Source: Drosophila miranda (Eukaryota > Arthropoda > Insecta > Diptera > Drosophilidae). Taken from it: a stretch of DNA of 64,000 nt. How positions within the stretch are numbered: the stretch's first letter is position 1; each line of letters begins with the position of its first letter. Position numbers and translations under genes: made by a program. The notes below the pieces were generated by a model that was not told the DNA's origin, ran no database searches, and saw nothing but the letters and a program-made list of their open reading frames with translations. Shown here piece after piece: positions 1-19,450 of the stretch. The stretch is taken from positions 16,678,001-16,742,000 of the forward strand of contig NC_046675.1 in the NCBI RefSeq assembly GCF_003369915.1, in the 5' to 3' direction.

Positions 1-840
1 ATAGCCGTTTAGTGGACTCCACGTCTCTACTGTGGTGGTGGTAGTGGACACAACTCGCACACGCATAACCGCAAAAACAAATGCAATCGGCGGGACACAC
101 ACATGGCCTTCCATCCCATTCCGTCCCGTCCCGTCCCATCCGGTGGCATCCGCATCAACCTGCCTCTCGAATACATATTTAATAGAAAGAGCTCAGACGC
201 GCAGGAGGGGCAGGCAACAGGAGAGAGGCTACGTGGCAGTTAAGCTGATTTTAGTGTCTCTGTCTGTTCGAGCTCAGAAAGCTAATTAAAGGATCATGAA
301 TGTTTAAACAATCCAAATAAATGGAAGTAAAAATATTTCCAATGCCAATTATGGGGCCGAAATTCTATTTGTTAAAAGTATAAGCCAAAGAATGTCAAAC
401 TTCTAAGCCTAAATGTTAGAGAAGGGATGCCTACTTAAAGATTATGGAAACAAGAAGTTGTAAATAGGAAAAATGTTGAATCATTTCTGGGAAAAGCACC
501 CGAAGGCTTTTTCAATTTGACAGAAAAACATTACTAATTGCCAAAGAATTAAATCCAACATCTAGTTTAAGTTTTGCAAATAAAATTCATGAGGAAATGG
601 AAATCCTTAAGAGTTACTTTATTTCTAATCTCACACTCGCTCAATTGATTTTTGCTTAATTTATGCAATTGCATAGACTCATACTCGTACTCGTGTGTTT
701 GTGTATATTTGTTTGCCTGAACATAAATCTTAACAAAGCTAACAGAAATGCCAGCAACAAATGCTGCTAACCATTTGTCAATTTTAAATACATTTATTGT
801 ATTTGCTTGCCTGTCTGGCTCCCAGTCCAACCCCACCCAT

Positions 841-862
841 AGCAGCAGCAGCAGCAGCAGCA
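841..862. repeat. CAG trinucleotide microsatellite
   Basis: An uninterrupted AGC/CAG run of about seven units. No long convincing reading frame passes through it, so it is probably non-coding. Confidence 0.85.
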
Positions 863-3800
863 ACAAATGGAAGAAAAAGCAACAATAATTTAATAACCCA
901 CAAAGCAACAGACAGACACACTCTCATAGGAAAAAGCTAGCGACATATAGCCCGACGAACAGAAGAACGGACAGACAGACAGAGAAACTCTCGAAGCCAG
1001 TCGCCTTTTTGGCCAAGTGTTGTGTCTATGTATTATTCAAATTCAATTATAAAAAAACGCAATAAATAAAAAATGTTTATATTCAAAGGAGATACGAGAG
1101 ATAAAAACCGAAAAAGGAAAGGAAAATTCCATTCGGGATTCAGATACCCTACATGCAGGCGGGGCTCCAAATTAATTTTGATTCCTAAGCAAATTCATCT
1201 GTTGACTTGGTTAGGTCTGGAAATTCGTATATGATATCTTAAATCTACTTCAGAATAATACTCAAGAATATTCAGAATTGTGTTATCTGTCGGTTTAGGT
1301 ATAAATTCGGTTCCACAATACCTTATAAAAGAAGTATACCCTTCTGCTATTAGTCAGATCATAGGATAAACAGCAAGAGAAGCAAAACCGAAAGGAATAT
1401 TTATTATTTGAAAAATACCTTGAGGCCGTAGCAAACATCGGGAGTTCATAAATAACATGGGACTGGGGCCAAATGGACAAAAATCATCCGAAAAATGCAC
1501 AGGGCAGCAGTAACCAGCCCAAAATTTGATAAGCGAGCGGGACTTGCGTAAAGTGGGTGGTCGGGGTCTTACCACAAATAATAATATTAGTAATAATAGT
1601 AATCAATGTCTAGTGTAAATAATAAATAACATTGTACCGGTGCGGCTGTGGCTGTGGCTGTGGGGCATGGAAAATGCCAATAAATTGATAAAAGATGATG
1701 AGTCGACCGCGTGGCGGTCCTTGATGGGCCCATGAGCGATTAGCCCGGCACGCAACAGCCGTGAAGAGTGCTTACCGGGCAGAGGAGTCCTGGCAGCGCC
1801 AAAGGTCAAAAGGGAAGTCCCCAGGCACACTCACAGATATACAGAGAGCATAAACAACATAAATTTATTTGCTGTTAGCCTAATGTTATTTATACCTTTC
1901 AATTACAATAACAGCAGGAAGTGGGGCACGAACTTGGAGTGCGTCTGCGACTTGGTCTGGGACTGGGATTGTGGGCCAGGCAGACAACAAAGTAAATAAT
2001 AAACCATGACCCATCAGCAATCAGCCAGCAAAAGAGCCTTCCCCTAACTCATACTTCCACCAGCCTATCCCCCCCATCACTATCAGCCGTAATGCGTGCG
2101 CATAAATAACTTGGCCATCTCCCGCCCCGTTCCAACTTCCATCAACGAAAGGTGTGAATATTAAGCCAGTGCCAGCGTCAGCGTCAGCGTCAACGGCGAC
2201 TCCAAAAATTTACGGTTGCCCGTAAAAGTTCCGCTCCAGTCATAACTCAAATTCATGCCTCCCAGGGGAACGCGCGAACGGAGGGGAGGGCTGAAGCTGA
2301 GGCTGCGTCGTTGCCAACTCATTTGATTTTGGCGCCGGCCTTTGTCACTCCTCCTCATCCACAACTCCACCGACAAATGAGGCAGCCAACCGCAGCAATA
2401 TAATTCCAAATAAAAACTAGGGCTGCAAAATTACATTAACCGAGGGTTAAGCAGCGAGAGCTGCGGCAGGTTGAAATCATACTTAAATCCTTCTGACGGA
2501 GATCAATCATTGGGAATGTGACACTTTCAGATTACGTTCGCTTACTTATAGGGGAGATGGTACCGCTATAAATTACCTAGCTAAACACTCTTCTTGGGAA
2601 AGAAGCTACACAGAGATTCTGTATTTTGTTGTTCTGGGGACCGAAAAGTAATTATTTTCTGCGCCTCGCCAAAGACTGAGCATATTGTTGGGAGGATTCT
2701 GGGGAGCGATTCAGCTGCCCAAAGCATTACGAAAAACCCGTCCTTAGAACATCTTTTTGATACCCCATTTAGAATTGTATAGTCTTCGGTAAAGGCTCAT
2801 AATTTCCATGTCTGGGTTTCAATATCCCATAAGACCCTAGACTTAGACGATAAATCCTAAAACTTATTCTGTCACACTTTTCTCTCTAACCATCTCATGA
2901 ACCAGTTCGAAGAAGACGTTACTCGATGCTCCAGCCCTGCTGCTCTGCCCCACTTATAAACCACACCACAATAAAGAAGAGGCCAAACAACTTTAAGTTG
3001 TGATGTAATTAGAGATTGGCAAATTCGAAATTTGTCATTAATTGTGCGGTGCCGCATACAAATGTCTGTCAGTTGAGGACCGAGGACTGTGCCTATCTAT
3101 CTATTAGGAGGGAGTGTGTCGACCCGCTGACTGACTGTCTGGCTGCCTGACTGGAAGGACGACTGATTGAGCAACGGATACCTTTGGACAATTGATAAAA
3201 TGTGATAAACGCGCAGCAGAGAAAGACAAATGACTTCCAGGTTTGTGCATTAGCACGTGTCCGGGGCGAAACAGAAGGGAACATCAACGAGCAGGGCAGA
3301 GCGGAGCAGACCAGAGCTGAGCTGAGAGCTGACTCGAGGCATCCAGCCAACAAATTGAATTTATAGCCAGGGCTAAGCGTTTTGGGTGTCAGCCTGGTTG
3401 GACTTGATTCATTTACCCAGATACGAGTAGGGTCTGGTGCGAGGGAGCAGCTCAAATGCTGCTTTTAATTTCCGACTCAAGCAGTTGGCGATTTGCTCTG
3501 CCTCTGCGGCCTACAATAATTTCCAGCAATTTGCCTAAAAGTGGGCAATGGGCAGTGGGTTGGGGTCTTCGGGTATCTGGGGGCATGCATCTAAATGAGC
3601 TTTGCGTGCTGGCCAGCTACAAGCAGGAGGGGCACCAGTTAAGGGCGCACAGGACTGAGAGTCAGTGACAGAGCCCTGGGGACAACAGGCCAACTCTCAC
3701 ATTGATATGATAACATTTAGAAATGTAAATAATTTATAATTGCCACGCAAGAAACTAGAGTTCTTGGTCCTCCAGCTCCTCCGACCTGGGTCGTCTGACA

Positions 3801-5248
3801 CTTCCCTGGCGAAATGCAAATCCTTGAATTTTGTATGTGTTATCAAAGCATTTTGATGCTCTTTGTTTTTTATTTATTTATCACAATCGCCGGCAATTCG
3901 CAGTTTGCCACACGCCTGCAATGGTGAAGCGTTGAAATCGATTTGCATACTTCAGGAAATGCCTACGACAGCGTTGGACTTTTTTTATTATTTGCTCGAA
4001 TAGCAGCTGGATAGAGGAGTACATGGGCGGATGTGGGAAAATGTTTATAATAGTCCCATCCAGCGATAGCGAAAACTGAAATGCAGAAAGAGCGGGGGCG
4101 TCCTTCAAGAGCCATCAAATGTCAGCAAACTATAAAAGTGTCCATTCATATATATATTTATATAGCATATTCCCTGGCAATTCAAAGAATTTATGGAAAT
4201 ATACAAATTGAATTCAGTCGGTGTAAAAAGCTTCGACTATTTATATTTTTACAACAGCATATGGTATATGGGAGTTTTTGTTAGTCTCTTAATCGCTTTA
4301 CAGTGGAATATTCTTTTAGAGACTCCGCAAGCATTGTACCCATATTTTTGATTAAGAAAGAGAAGCCCATTTGGGCCATATTTTGTTCAAATTAAAGCCA
4401 TTCTTCTTTTATAAATGTACTTATTAATACAAATCATCCCATTATTTGTTTGTCCTTTTTCCCTATTTATTTCCTATTAAACGAAACTTGAATATTTGAC
4501 TGTCATCGTTGTTGACAGACATTCCAGATTGAACTTTTCTTCGGCTTTGCTTTTATTCTCATTTTCATAGTTAAGCCGTCTTAGGGAAAATATTTTCCCT
4601 CCTCGAGAGCATATGCCTGATGCGGCTTAATGGAAACTTAGGGGGAACATGTTTCTCCCATCCCCATCCCCATCCCAATTCCAATCCACAACCCAAACGC
4701 CCCACGCACGCATATTCTCGATCTCGGTAAGTTTTCGCCATCTCAAAATCGACATTAGCGGAATTAAAAGTTTTTCCATGCGGTGGAAATCTTTGTGAAT
4801 AAAAGTTCTGCGCTTCCTTCCGCTTTATTAAGCGCAAAGAATACAAAAAAAAAATGCGGCAGAATGGGGAAAAAACTTTCATTTCAACGAACATTATAAT
4901 TAATTCTCCTACCATCTTCCATGACAATCTCCACGCCACCATCGCTGCAACACACAAAGAAAAAGCAAAATTCAGCAATTTGTGTTGTTCATTTTTCGGA
5001 ATCCTCAACTAAGACGCATTTCCATTTAAGCAGCCTTTACAAACGTCAATTATTATCTTTCTATTATGCAGATTCAGAGAAGGGTTGGGAGAGGCTGCCT
5101 GCTATCAACGCAGCCACAAATCACGGAAACCGCTTTAATGCAATTCAATTAATTCAGTTTGGAATCCAATTGAAGATATCAGTTTGGGTGTCAAAATAAA
5201 CCGAAACGAAAACTAAAACAAACACAATAAAAACAAGAAAGCCGGGCC

Positions 5249-5279
5249 CGAAAGCCGAATCCTTAGATACCCTGGCAGA
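5249..5279. repeat. Short dispersed-repeat relic (GATACCCT type)
   Basis: This 31-bp stretch matches 33209-33239 at 27 of 31 positions, with the shared core TAGATACCCTGGCAGA and A-rich DNA before it in both places. Similar GATACCCT ends occur near 44765 and 62290. This looks like the worn end of an INE-1/DINE-1-like element; the family assignment is inference. Confidence 0.4.
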
Positions 5280-7170
5280 ACCATCGTTCCAATTGCACAA
5301 CACGGCAGATCAATCTCGAAACGCTTACATATCTAGTTGTATAGCGTGGAAATACTTTGGTTTGCCCAATATTATACCTTATTTTATAGAAAATTGTTTT
5401 ATTTATTAGATAAAATTAAACTGAATTTTAATTGCTGAGCTAATACTTAAGTCCGGCACTGTATGTACTATACCCTTTATGAATTCTTTGCGATATGCTT
5501 CCTTCTATGAATTACAAATCATCTTGTTCAAGCCTATGTATGATATATTTTGCAAGAGTATAACAATAGCAAATGCCAGTTGATGATAAAATGTCGGCGA
5601 AGAAATTCATGGGTAGGAGGTGGAGTGACGCAGTGTGTGTGTGTGTGTGTTCGTGCTTGTGACGTCATTACGTAATCAAATCAAATAACAATTTGTACTT
5701 TGTTAAATTTCTTGTCGCCATCGATTGCCCCTCGACGACGCGTCGCCCCTCTCTTTCCATGTCTCTCTCTCTCTTACAAAAAAAATGCAAATTTCTTGTA
5801 TTTTTATTATTTGTCGAGCGATTTTTTCTCGCTTTTGTAGCTTATTGTTTTTTCTTTCTCGGTTGTATCTGTGTTTTATTACGTGACAACTTTGAATTAG
5901 TCGCTGGCTTGGACTTGGATTTGGATTTCATTTGGTTTGTTTTGTTTTGTATTTGATGCCCGCCTGCTTTTGATTTCGGCCAAGTGAGGTCTTCCTCTAT
6001 TTCTCCCTGTCCCCGTGTGTCTCTGTGTGTGGCGCAAAATTACTCGGTGTCGCATTTTTATTGCCCAGCTGACACATAAAGTCAAGTGGCTGAACTCAAT
6101 CGACGACAGACCCGCCGGCGCATCGTTGGGCTCTTTCAATGGGTGGATCAGTGCCGTGTGGGGAAGCGGCTCCAAGTTTACGAGTTCAACCAGGAGAATT
6201 ATGACAATTGCTGGCTAAACTGACTGATTGAATGGGGGCATGGGAACAATAAGGGAATAAACAAAGGTAACTTCAGTGAAGAGTCATTCCTGGACTTACT
6301 TCATAGTGGAGCTTAACTTTGAACTATTTCTACTCACAATGTAGAGGAATTTATTGTACAGCATAATACCTAATGAAAGTCCATTTTCAGTTAGTTATCA
6401 CTATGTAGTTTTATGTTTTTGTGAATTTTCTGAATTGTTGAAACACTTATTATGGTTAAAATGTCTGTTCATATTATGTTTATGTTTCAAACGAATGAGC
6501 AATATTAATCGAAGAGTCCAAGAACTCATAAATAAGCTGGAAACACTTTAGATCAAGGAAGGAGGGAACCAACTGAACGAAACTTATGGGATTGATAGAT
6601 ATCATTGCTTAACGCCCAATAATTATGATTCTGATTTACTTATATGATTTGTAAGCCATACCCAATTGTGTTCAATAGAGATCTCTTAATTAATTTGAAA
6701 ATTCCCAAATCACATACAAAACTCATTTTGGCCCCGAACTTATCGCGATGAAATGTGTTTGGGCAGATGCTGTTGTTGTTTGGTGTTGCTGCACAACAAA
6801 TATGCAAATTGAGACAGGGAAACTAATTTCGCCTAATTAATGATGAACGATTAAAATGGACTGTCAAATAAGCCACACACAGAGATGTAGATTAGACAGA
6901 CAGGCCGACTTAATAGCTCCCACTGGCAGCTTAATGAAAGCCCCCAAGAAAGTCCCAGCTAGGTGCAAAGTGCAGGCCCAGAGCTGCGATGCCCACTCCA
7001 AGTCCCACCTCAGAGTCCAAGGTGTCACATATCAAGCCCATCCGACAGAGCACCCAGCAAGCAACCATCAAGCAGAGACGACAAACAAACGAATTGGAAA
7101 CCAAACAGACAGACAGCCGGATAGTCAGACACTCTGGCAGCGGCTTGGGAATGGAAATGGGAGAATGGGG

Positions 7171-7194
7171 GAGAGAGAGAGAGAGAGAGAGAGA
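7171..7194. repeat. (GA)12 microsatellite
   Basis: A perfect GA dinucleotide run of twelve units. It could bind GAGA-type factors, but nothing else around it points to a regulatory element. Confidence 0.9.
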
Positions 7195-8211
7195 CAGCTG
7201 AAAATTGACTTTGAGCGTTTACGAAATGCTCCGTGCCGGCAGAGCTCTAGGCAGCGGCAGGGGCTGTTGGAGCCACGTTGAAATCAATTTTGCGAAATTT
7301 ATTACATTAAAACGTTAGCGCCAACGTGAACCTGACCAACGACAACAAAATAATAATACCAAATCATGCACGAAGCCAAAGCGTTGATACCCTTCCTAGG
7401 CACGATAATAGACCCACGAGAATATTTATATTTTGTTATCCACAATGGTCCCGCGAAGCACAGACGCATTCATTAAGGACCTCTTAAGCGGGGAAGTAGC
7501 AGCCTGATTTCTGTTTCCCTAATACAAGCACATTTACACACCAACTACATAGCCATGATGCAAAACTGTTTGATGAAACAAGCTTCAATCAGGCTGCTGA
7601 TGGCCCGTTTAAACAGTTCCTTACGTTACCTGACACATCTGTTAGAGCTGAGGAATGAATGCGAATGAATATGGTCATATGGTCACGCCATCAGCCTGAT
7701 CCCGTTAGAATCAGGGTGATAACCCTGGGAGATATCCCATTTCACGATGGTGCATGTTTTTACAACAAAATCCGAGAGATAAAAAACACCCCCAACGCAG
7801 TTGGAATACTCTTTCCCCAGTGTGTATTCCATTTCCAGTAGGCCATCGAGCGTTGGCATCAAATTACAAGATCTCCCATGCATGTCTCTGGGCCGTGTTT
7901 GAGCAGAGAGATCACGGCTCAGCTCGGCTCAGAGGTGCAATGCCTACCAGCTGATGGATTTTGGATCTGTTTGCATGCGGCGCGATTGCGTGGCCATCGG
8001 ATGCCCAACATTCAACATTATTTAGCTTTTATTTTCGCACATTTTGCATAAATTAAAATGCAAAGTCGCTGCTGCCGCCGATGCCGCTGCTGTCGCTAGT
8101 GGTAGTCGCCCGCCGCTTGGGTCCCGGGGTTCAGTTACCAATTTTGTGTGCAGCTGTTCGGTTTGAATGCGGCATGGCATGGCGTAGACGCGGTAAACAA
8201 ATAACGATCCA

Positions 8212-9278
8212 ATGGAAATAGTTACAGCAAAGAAAAATCAAAATCCAAGGCGTATTATAATGTGTGCACAATTAAGTGGAGTGGTAGTGGTGGTACTTGT
8301 GCTAGTGATGGCCTCGCCACCATCCAGTGAAAGTGCCAAACTACCGACGCGCCAATATCCCGCAGGAGTGGACTTCTTCGAGCACGAGTTCAGCAGCGTA
8401 GCAGCAGGTGCGTCCAGTCCCTCAATTAAGAAAGATCTTTCCTCAATGAAAATTATTCTGTATCTATTGCAGACGAGTACGATCCGTATGGGCCGGACAT
8501 TGGCAACGATGACTTGGGCATCGATGATCCGGAAACGATGCCCCGCCTGTTCCAGGGCGACATAGCCATCGATCCGTACACCTACATAACCCTGCGACTG
8601 GGCGTTAATCCAATGCGACACCCGAAGCGTCTATGGCCCAACGGCACCATACCCTTCGAGATCAGTCCACGGTACGTGAACGAGGAGCGGGAGGCCATTG
8701 TTCAGGCCCTGAAGACCTTCAACTCGCTGACCTGCATCAAGTTCGTTCCCTACGACGGCGAGGTCGAAGACTATCTGCTGATTGAGCCGCCCGAGGAAGG
8801 GCCCAAGGGCTGCTGGTCCTACGTGGGCAAGCGAGGCGGCGAGCAGATAGTGTCGCTTCAGCGGCCGGACGAGACCAGCGCACACTGCTTCAGCAGCGAG
8901 GGCCGGATCATGCACGAGCTGATGCACGCCATTGGCATCTACCACGAGCAGTCGCGCGCAGATCGCGACAATTTCGTGAAAATCCACTGGGAGAACATTG
9001 TGCCACGGTTCCGGAAGAACTTCAAGCTGATCTCCCGCAAGAAGGGAAAATATGCCTTCGACTACGACTACAACTCGGTGATGCACTACGGCGAGTTCTA
9101 CTTCAGCAAGAAGAAGGGCCAAAAGCCCACCATGACGCCGCTGCAACCGGGCGTCCGCATCGGCCAGCGCAAGACGATCAGCAAGATCGACTGCCTCAAG
9201 ATCAACGAGCTGTACGGCTGCCTTCAGGGTCGTCGTGCCAAAATGTACCGTGGCTTCTGCCACCTGCTGGGATTGTAG
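8212..9278 (+). CDS. Astacin-family (M12A) secreted zinc metalloprotease
   Basis: Two coding exons, 8212-8407 and 8473-9278, joined across a 65-bp GTGCGT..TTGCAG intron, give 333 residues. The catalytic signature HELMHAIGIYHE begins at residue 213: three zinc-binding histidines and the general-base glutamate. The Met-turn SVMHY is at 267-271, and cysteines at 153, 179, 204, 306 and 315 suit the disulphides of the fold. Residues 1-113 would be signal peptide plus propeptide, and mature astacin should start near RHPKRLWPNG at about 114. A second in-frame ATG at 8260 starts immediately before the hydrophobic stretch (VVVVVLVLVMA), so it makes a more standard signal peptide and may be the real start. 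No CUB, EGF or ShK domain follows, so this is a minimal astacin, as in many insect gut or reproductive-tract members. The orthologue in D. melanogaster and the substrate cannot be named from sequence alone. Confidence 0.93.
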
Positions 9279-9361
9279 ATTCTTTTCAGCTCTGCTCTCA
9301 CTTCCCCTTTTAATATGAATCACATTGATTTGCTAGTTTCATAAATTAATCCGTAGACTAT

Positions 9362-9367
9362 AATAAA
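9362..9367 (+). terminator. Poly(A) signal of the astacin gene
   Basis: An AATAAA lies 84 bp after the stop codon, giving a short 3' UTR. Confidence 0.65.
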
Positions 9368-9964
9368 TTATCGCCCTGAAACTCGAAAATTTACTGTTAG
9401 TGGTTTCTTTTTGTTGAGAAATGTGAGCCCTGCAAATATGTTAAAATTCATTATTAGGTACAGGTCCGCGATGTCCACTTACATATGTAACTACGAAAAC
9501 GGGTCGCTGCCGTCGTGTTTACAAGAACTAGCATATTTATTATCGTTCTGATGACTTTGAGGATATTTTCTAAAATGTTCTACATTTTTCCAACGATGCC
9601 CTTTTGCTTGTGTTGTATGTCCCGGAGCATCGGAACACATATGTATGATTTATTTTATTAAACGGCGGCAAGGGCAATGTAATTAATTTGCAACAAAAAT
9701 TATGACTCCTGCCACATCCTGCTATCGCCTGACACATCCTAGGTCTCCATGTGGTAAGGCTTTTCGCCGCCAATCTGAAAATTATCAATTGTTTTAGTTC
9801 ATATGCACACAAAACATAATAATAACGCTATTTACCATTCATATGAAATGCGAATTTGGCGCGAAAAACGTGCTGGAACACATTTCACAACCCATATTCT
9901 TATTCTAAAATATGATAACCAACTCGTTCACGTGCAGTATTTATAATTTCGTTATTTATATTAA
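9368..9964. other. Convergent intergenic spacer, astacin / SmG
   Basis: About 600 bp of AT-rich DNA between the 3' ends of two convergent genes. I see no reading frame or RNA gene I can support. Confidence 0.6.
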
Positions 9965-9970
9965 TTTATT
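9965..9970 (-). terminator. Candidate poly(A) signal of SmG
   Basis: AATAAA on the minus strand, about 127 bp beyond the SmG stop codon, so the 3' UTR would be short. Other AT-rich near-matches lie just beyond it. Confidence 0.45.
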
Positions 9971-10096
9971 TACGATTTTTGTGGCTTTTCTGAAGGTATA
10001 CAGTGGATGTGGTTGTTGGAGCCTTAAGACTACACATAATAGCTACGGTGATAGCCATGACGGCGACGGTTGGTAGGGCCCGCACATTAGCGGGCA

Positions 10097-10327
10097 CTAT
10101 ACCCGGTCTAGGGCCTCGACCAGGACAATGCTGTTGCCGCGGATGACCACCATTCCCACGTTGTTCTTCGTCTTGTCCTTGCACTCTTCGATGGTGTCGT
10201 CCAGCACCACGTTCATAAACGGGTCGAAGCCGCGCAGGATGCCGGTCACAGCGCGTCCGCCGTTGAGCTTCAGCATCATACGTTTGTCCATGTACTTTTT
10301 CAGCTCTGGGGGATGTGCTTTCGACAT
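10097..10327 (-). CDS. SmG: Small nuclear ribonucleoprotein G (SmG)
   Basis: A single-exon frame of 76 residues, the usual length of SmG. It is one of seven Sm proteins forming the ring around the U-rich Sm site of U1, U2, U4 and U5 snRNAs, and acts in snRNP assembly and pre-mRNA splicing. The Sm1 motif spans about residues 13-44, with the typical [15 protein letters not shown] segment. Sm2 follows at about 59-72 with the V-I-R-G-N core that contacts RNA. The N-terminal [15 protein letters not shown] is typical of animal SmG. No intron interrupts the frame and nothing looks degraded. It is transcribed away from Rm62, with about 690 bp between the two start codons. The intact, strongly conserved sequence argues for a functional gene. 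Confidence 0.96.
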   Translation of the reverse strand: MSKAHPPELKKYMDKRMMLKLNGGRAVTGILRGFDPFMNVVLDDTIEECKDKTKNNVGMVVIRGNSIVLVEALDRV

Positions 10328-11017
10328 TTTTAGTTAATATTTTCCAATTTTCCAAACAAATTTGCAGGAAAAGCGGGGATGCCGGCTACACGCCAAATAC
10401 GTCTTCCTAACGCGTGGTTACAAAAACTCTAACGCGTGTAGCGTATAACAGTCTGGCATCCTCCTCGGAGGTTAGAACGTTTTTATGGTCGTCCGACACT
10501 ATACTGAAAAATCTTTCATGTCTAAAGACACAGAAATATATGCAAAGCGACAAAAATGCTATATTGATAAACTTTGCAGATATGAGTTTGACATGATTAT
10601 TACTCTAAGAGTGCCACTGCTCTGCGACATATAACCGGAAGAAGTGACTGGAGCTTAGTGTCATACGACCACCACACCATGCCAGCCTTCGTGGTATTTT
10701 CGCTCATTTTGCAATTCCGTTGGATGCATTCTTGTCCACCCACATTATTCAATAAAAATTATCTACAATTGTTATTGTTTGAAAAATAACTAATTTTATT
10801 GTCATAGGTGTACTAGCAATGTTTTATCAGGGCTGCCAGATCCTGTAAAATAGTAATATTGTTGCCAGATGGGCCAAAAAAGATTATTTGGTCAGACCGC
10901 CGAGTCGCTCTTCCTCATTTCCATTTTGGACGAGGTTAGGTAAGACACGCGCTGCGGTAAAAGTAGATTTATAATCTGTGGGAAGTGCTGTACTAGTCAA
11001 AAGAAAATTAATTAAAT
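10328..11017. promoter_or_regulatory. Shared divergent promoter interval, SmG / Rm62
   Basis: The 690 bp between the oppositely oriented start codons must hold the 5' UTRs and promoters of both genes. I see no TATA box at a sensible distance for either, as expected of housekeeping genes. Two similar GCCAGAT motifs occur near 10833 and 10863; their meaning is unknown. An open frame at 10414-10596 has no recognisable product. Confidence 0.5.
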
Positions 11018-17618
<6,601 letters not shown>

Positions 17619-18367
17619 AGCAAGCAGAAACTATTAGAAACAGGAGATTTCATCAGTAGCAAAACTAAACAGCGCTAGGCCCTAAGTTAAATTAAGTTCG
17701 TAGCCTAAGTTTAAGTTTTCGTACTTTTCATCGTTTTGTGAGGAAAGAACCACCCCGGATTTGGACTAGACTCTCAGCGACACAAACCGCACTTTGAACA
17801 TAGCATCTTTATGTTTAAATGATTTGTGAAGTGTAAATTATTTGTTGCTGCCCCACACCCAAAGGGGCAGACCTTTTCCATCTGAAAAACTGCATCAAAA
17901 ACAAACACTCTTTACTTAAACGCAAAACCAATTTTCAAATATGATGTGATAATTTCTTAATTTAATTCAACAACCTATCACTAAACTAAACAAAAACAAA
18001 AAAACCTAGAAAAGAAAAGCAAGAAAGTAGCGCGTTGTGTGTGTATGCTGCAACAGGAGAAGTGTAAGGATGTAAAGGAGAAGGAGAAAGTGTTAGGATC
18101 ATTCCCGTCTGTCCCATTGATGACAATGAGCAAAGGCTGACATCCCGCTGTATCTGGCGGCCTTTGTTTGATAAATTCTTCAATTTACTTTTTGGAACAT
18201 TAACTTTTGGATACCTTTTTACGGCACAACCAGAGAATGAGAGAAGTAGGAAAGAACGGAAACTGAAACAGAACATAAAACAAACAGAAACACATTAACA
18301 CTAAATACAAAAGAAATCTGTATGTACAAGGAGAATTTCTCACTTTCATTTTACTTTTTGGAAAAAT

Positions 18368-18373
18368 AATAAA
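18368..18373 (+). terminator. Rm62: Poly(A) signal of Rm62
   Basis: AATAAA about 750 bp after the stop codon; I see no earlier good hexamer. The 3' UTR would therefore run from 17619 to about 18390. Confidence 0.55.
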
Positions 18374-19423
18374 CGTGTGTATATCTACTACTACCTAAAA
18401 ACCGAAAAAACAACCGCCAAGAGTGAGACAATGCACTTCTGGGTTCATTTCATGTATTAAATTCAATTAAGTCTTAAGCTTGAAACACAAAGGAATTCCA
18501 GTCCTCCCAGGAATTCCCATAAAAGTCCCACAACGGGAACGGGTGTCGGTGCACAGCAATCGTGATTGCAGAATTCTTTTTTTTTCAGACATCATTAAGT
18601 ACTACAGCACTTGGGGAGCAGCACACTGGAGCAGTGTCAATACGAGGAGCGCACTCCCTCCCGACCTTCCTGCCACCCTGACAGCGTCAGATAAGAAATC
18701 GACAGTGGCAGGAGCGGGCGTGGGTTGCAGGCAGCCCCGGCTAGAGGGTGGACACCACCAACGTCAACCGTGTCTGACACCACATTTAGACGCAATGAAG
18801 CCAATTCACTTTCGACTTTGGCTCTCTCCCTCCACGGCGGACACGGACGAAATGTTGGCTTCGGTCCGTCCTCTCCGCCTTTCTCTTTTTCGTACTACTT
18901 TGCTCATATTTCTTATGACAAGTTTGGCTCTCAGGCTGTTGGGCCCCGCTTCACTTGGTCCATCCGTACAGATGCTTGGGCTGGATAATGACGCTGTAGG
19001 CGACGTGAATGTGGTTAGATTCGTGGCACAACCGACTGCTGATGGGGCGTCGCGTACTTGCGGTTGCGGTGGAGCCGAGAAGGAAGTCATTTGTTAAATT
19101 GCTTGAATTGGGTAATGCTGGGGGGTTGGGCTGTCGGAAGGCGGCCATAGCAATGATTGGACGATATGGAAGACCGAAACAACTTTGAGGAAATACCATC
19201 AAGTTCTGATGGAAAAGTTTGTCCTGGTGGTCAGTGGATAGTTATCATTTTATACTTACAGTACTATGTACCATATATTTACATAAAAAAGTTAACGGGG
19301 TTTAAAATAATTTAAAAAAGAAAACAAAGAATATATATTTATATAGCTAGGGTATAGATTTGTTCTCGTTTATTCCTATTTTATCATCATTCCTGCTAAG
19401 TATCCACACATACATATGTACAT

Positions 19424-19450
19424 ACAGTGGCTCAAATGTATGTATGCTGA
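19424..19450. repeat. Possible Tc1/mariner-like terminal motif
   Basis: The text TACAGTGGCTCAAATGTATG resembles the outer ends of some Tc1-type transposons (TACAGT start). I found no inverted partner downstream and no transposase frame, so at most this is a relic. Confidence 0.2.

Larger units (their letters stand above)
1..8211. other. Gene-free upstream region
   Basis: I see no supportable gene here. Open frames are short, overlap on both strands and follow simple-sequence runs. Visible contents are a CAG run at 841-862, a GT run near 5634-5650, a (GA)12 tract at 7171-7194, and a repeat relic at 5249-5279 that is shared with 33209-33239. The last few hundred bases before 8212 probably hold the promoter of the astacin gene, but I see no clear TATA box and Inr pair. 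Confidence 0.6.

Noticed and set aside
8631..9323. 230-codon minus frame opposite the astacin gene
   Set aside because: A shadow of the GC-rich codons of the metalloprotease; Val/Ala/Leu-rich and without a domain.
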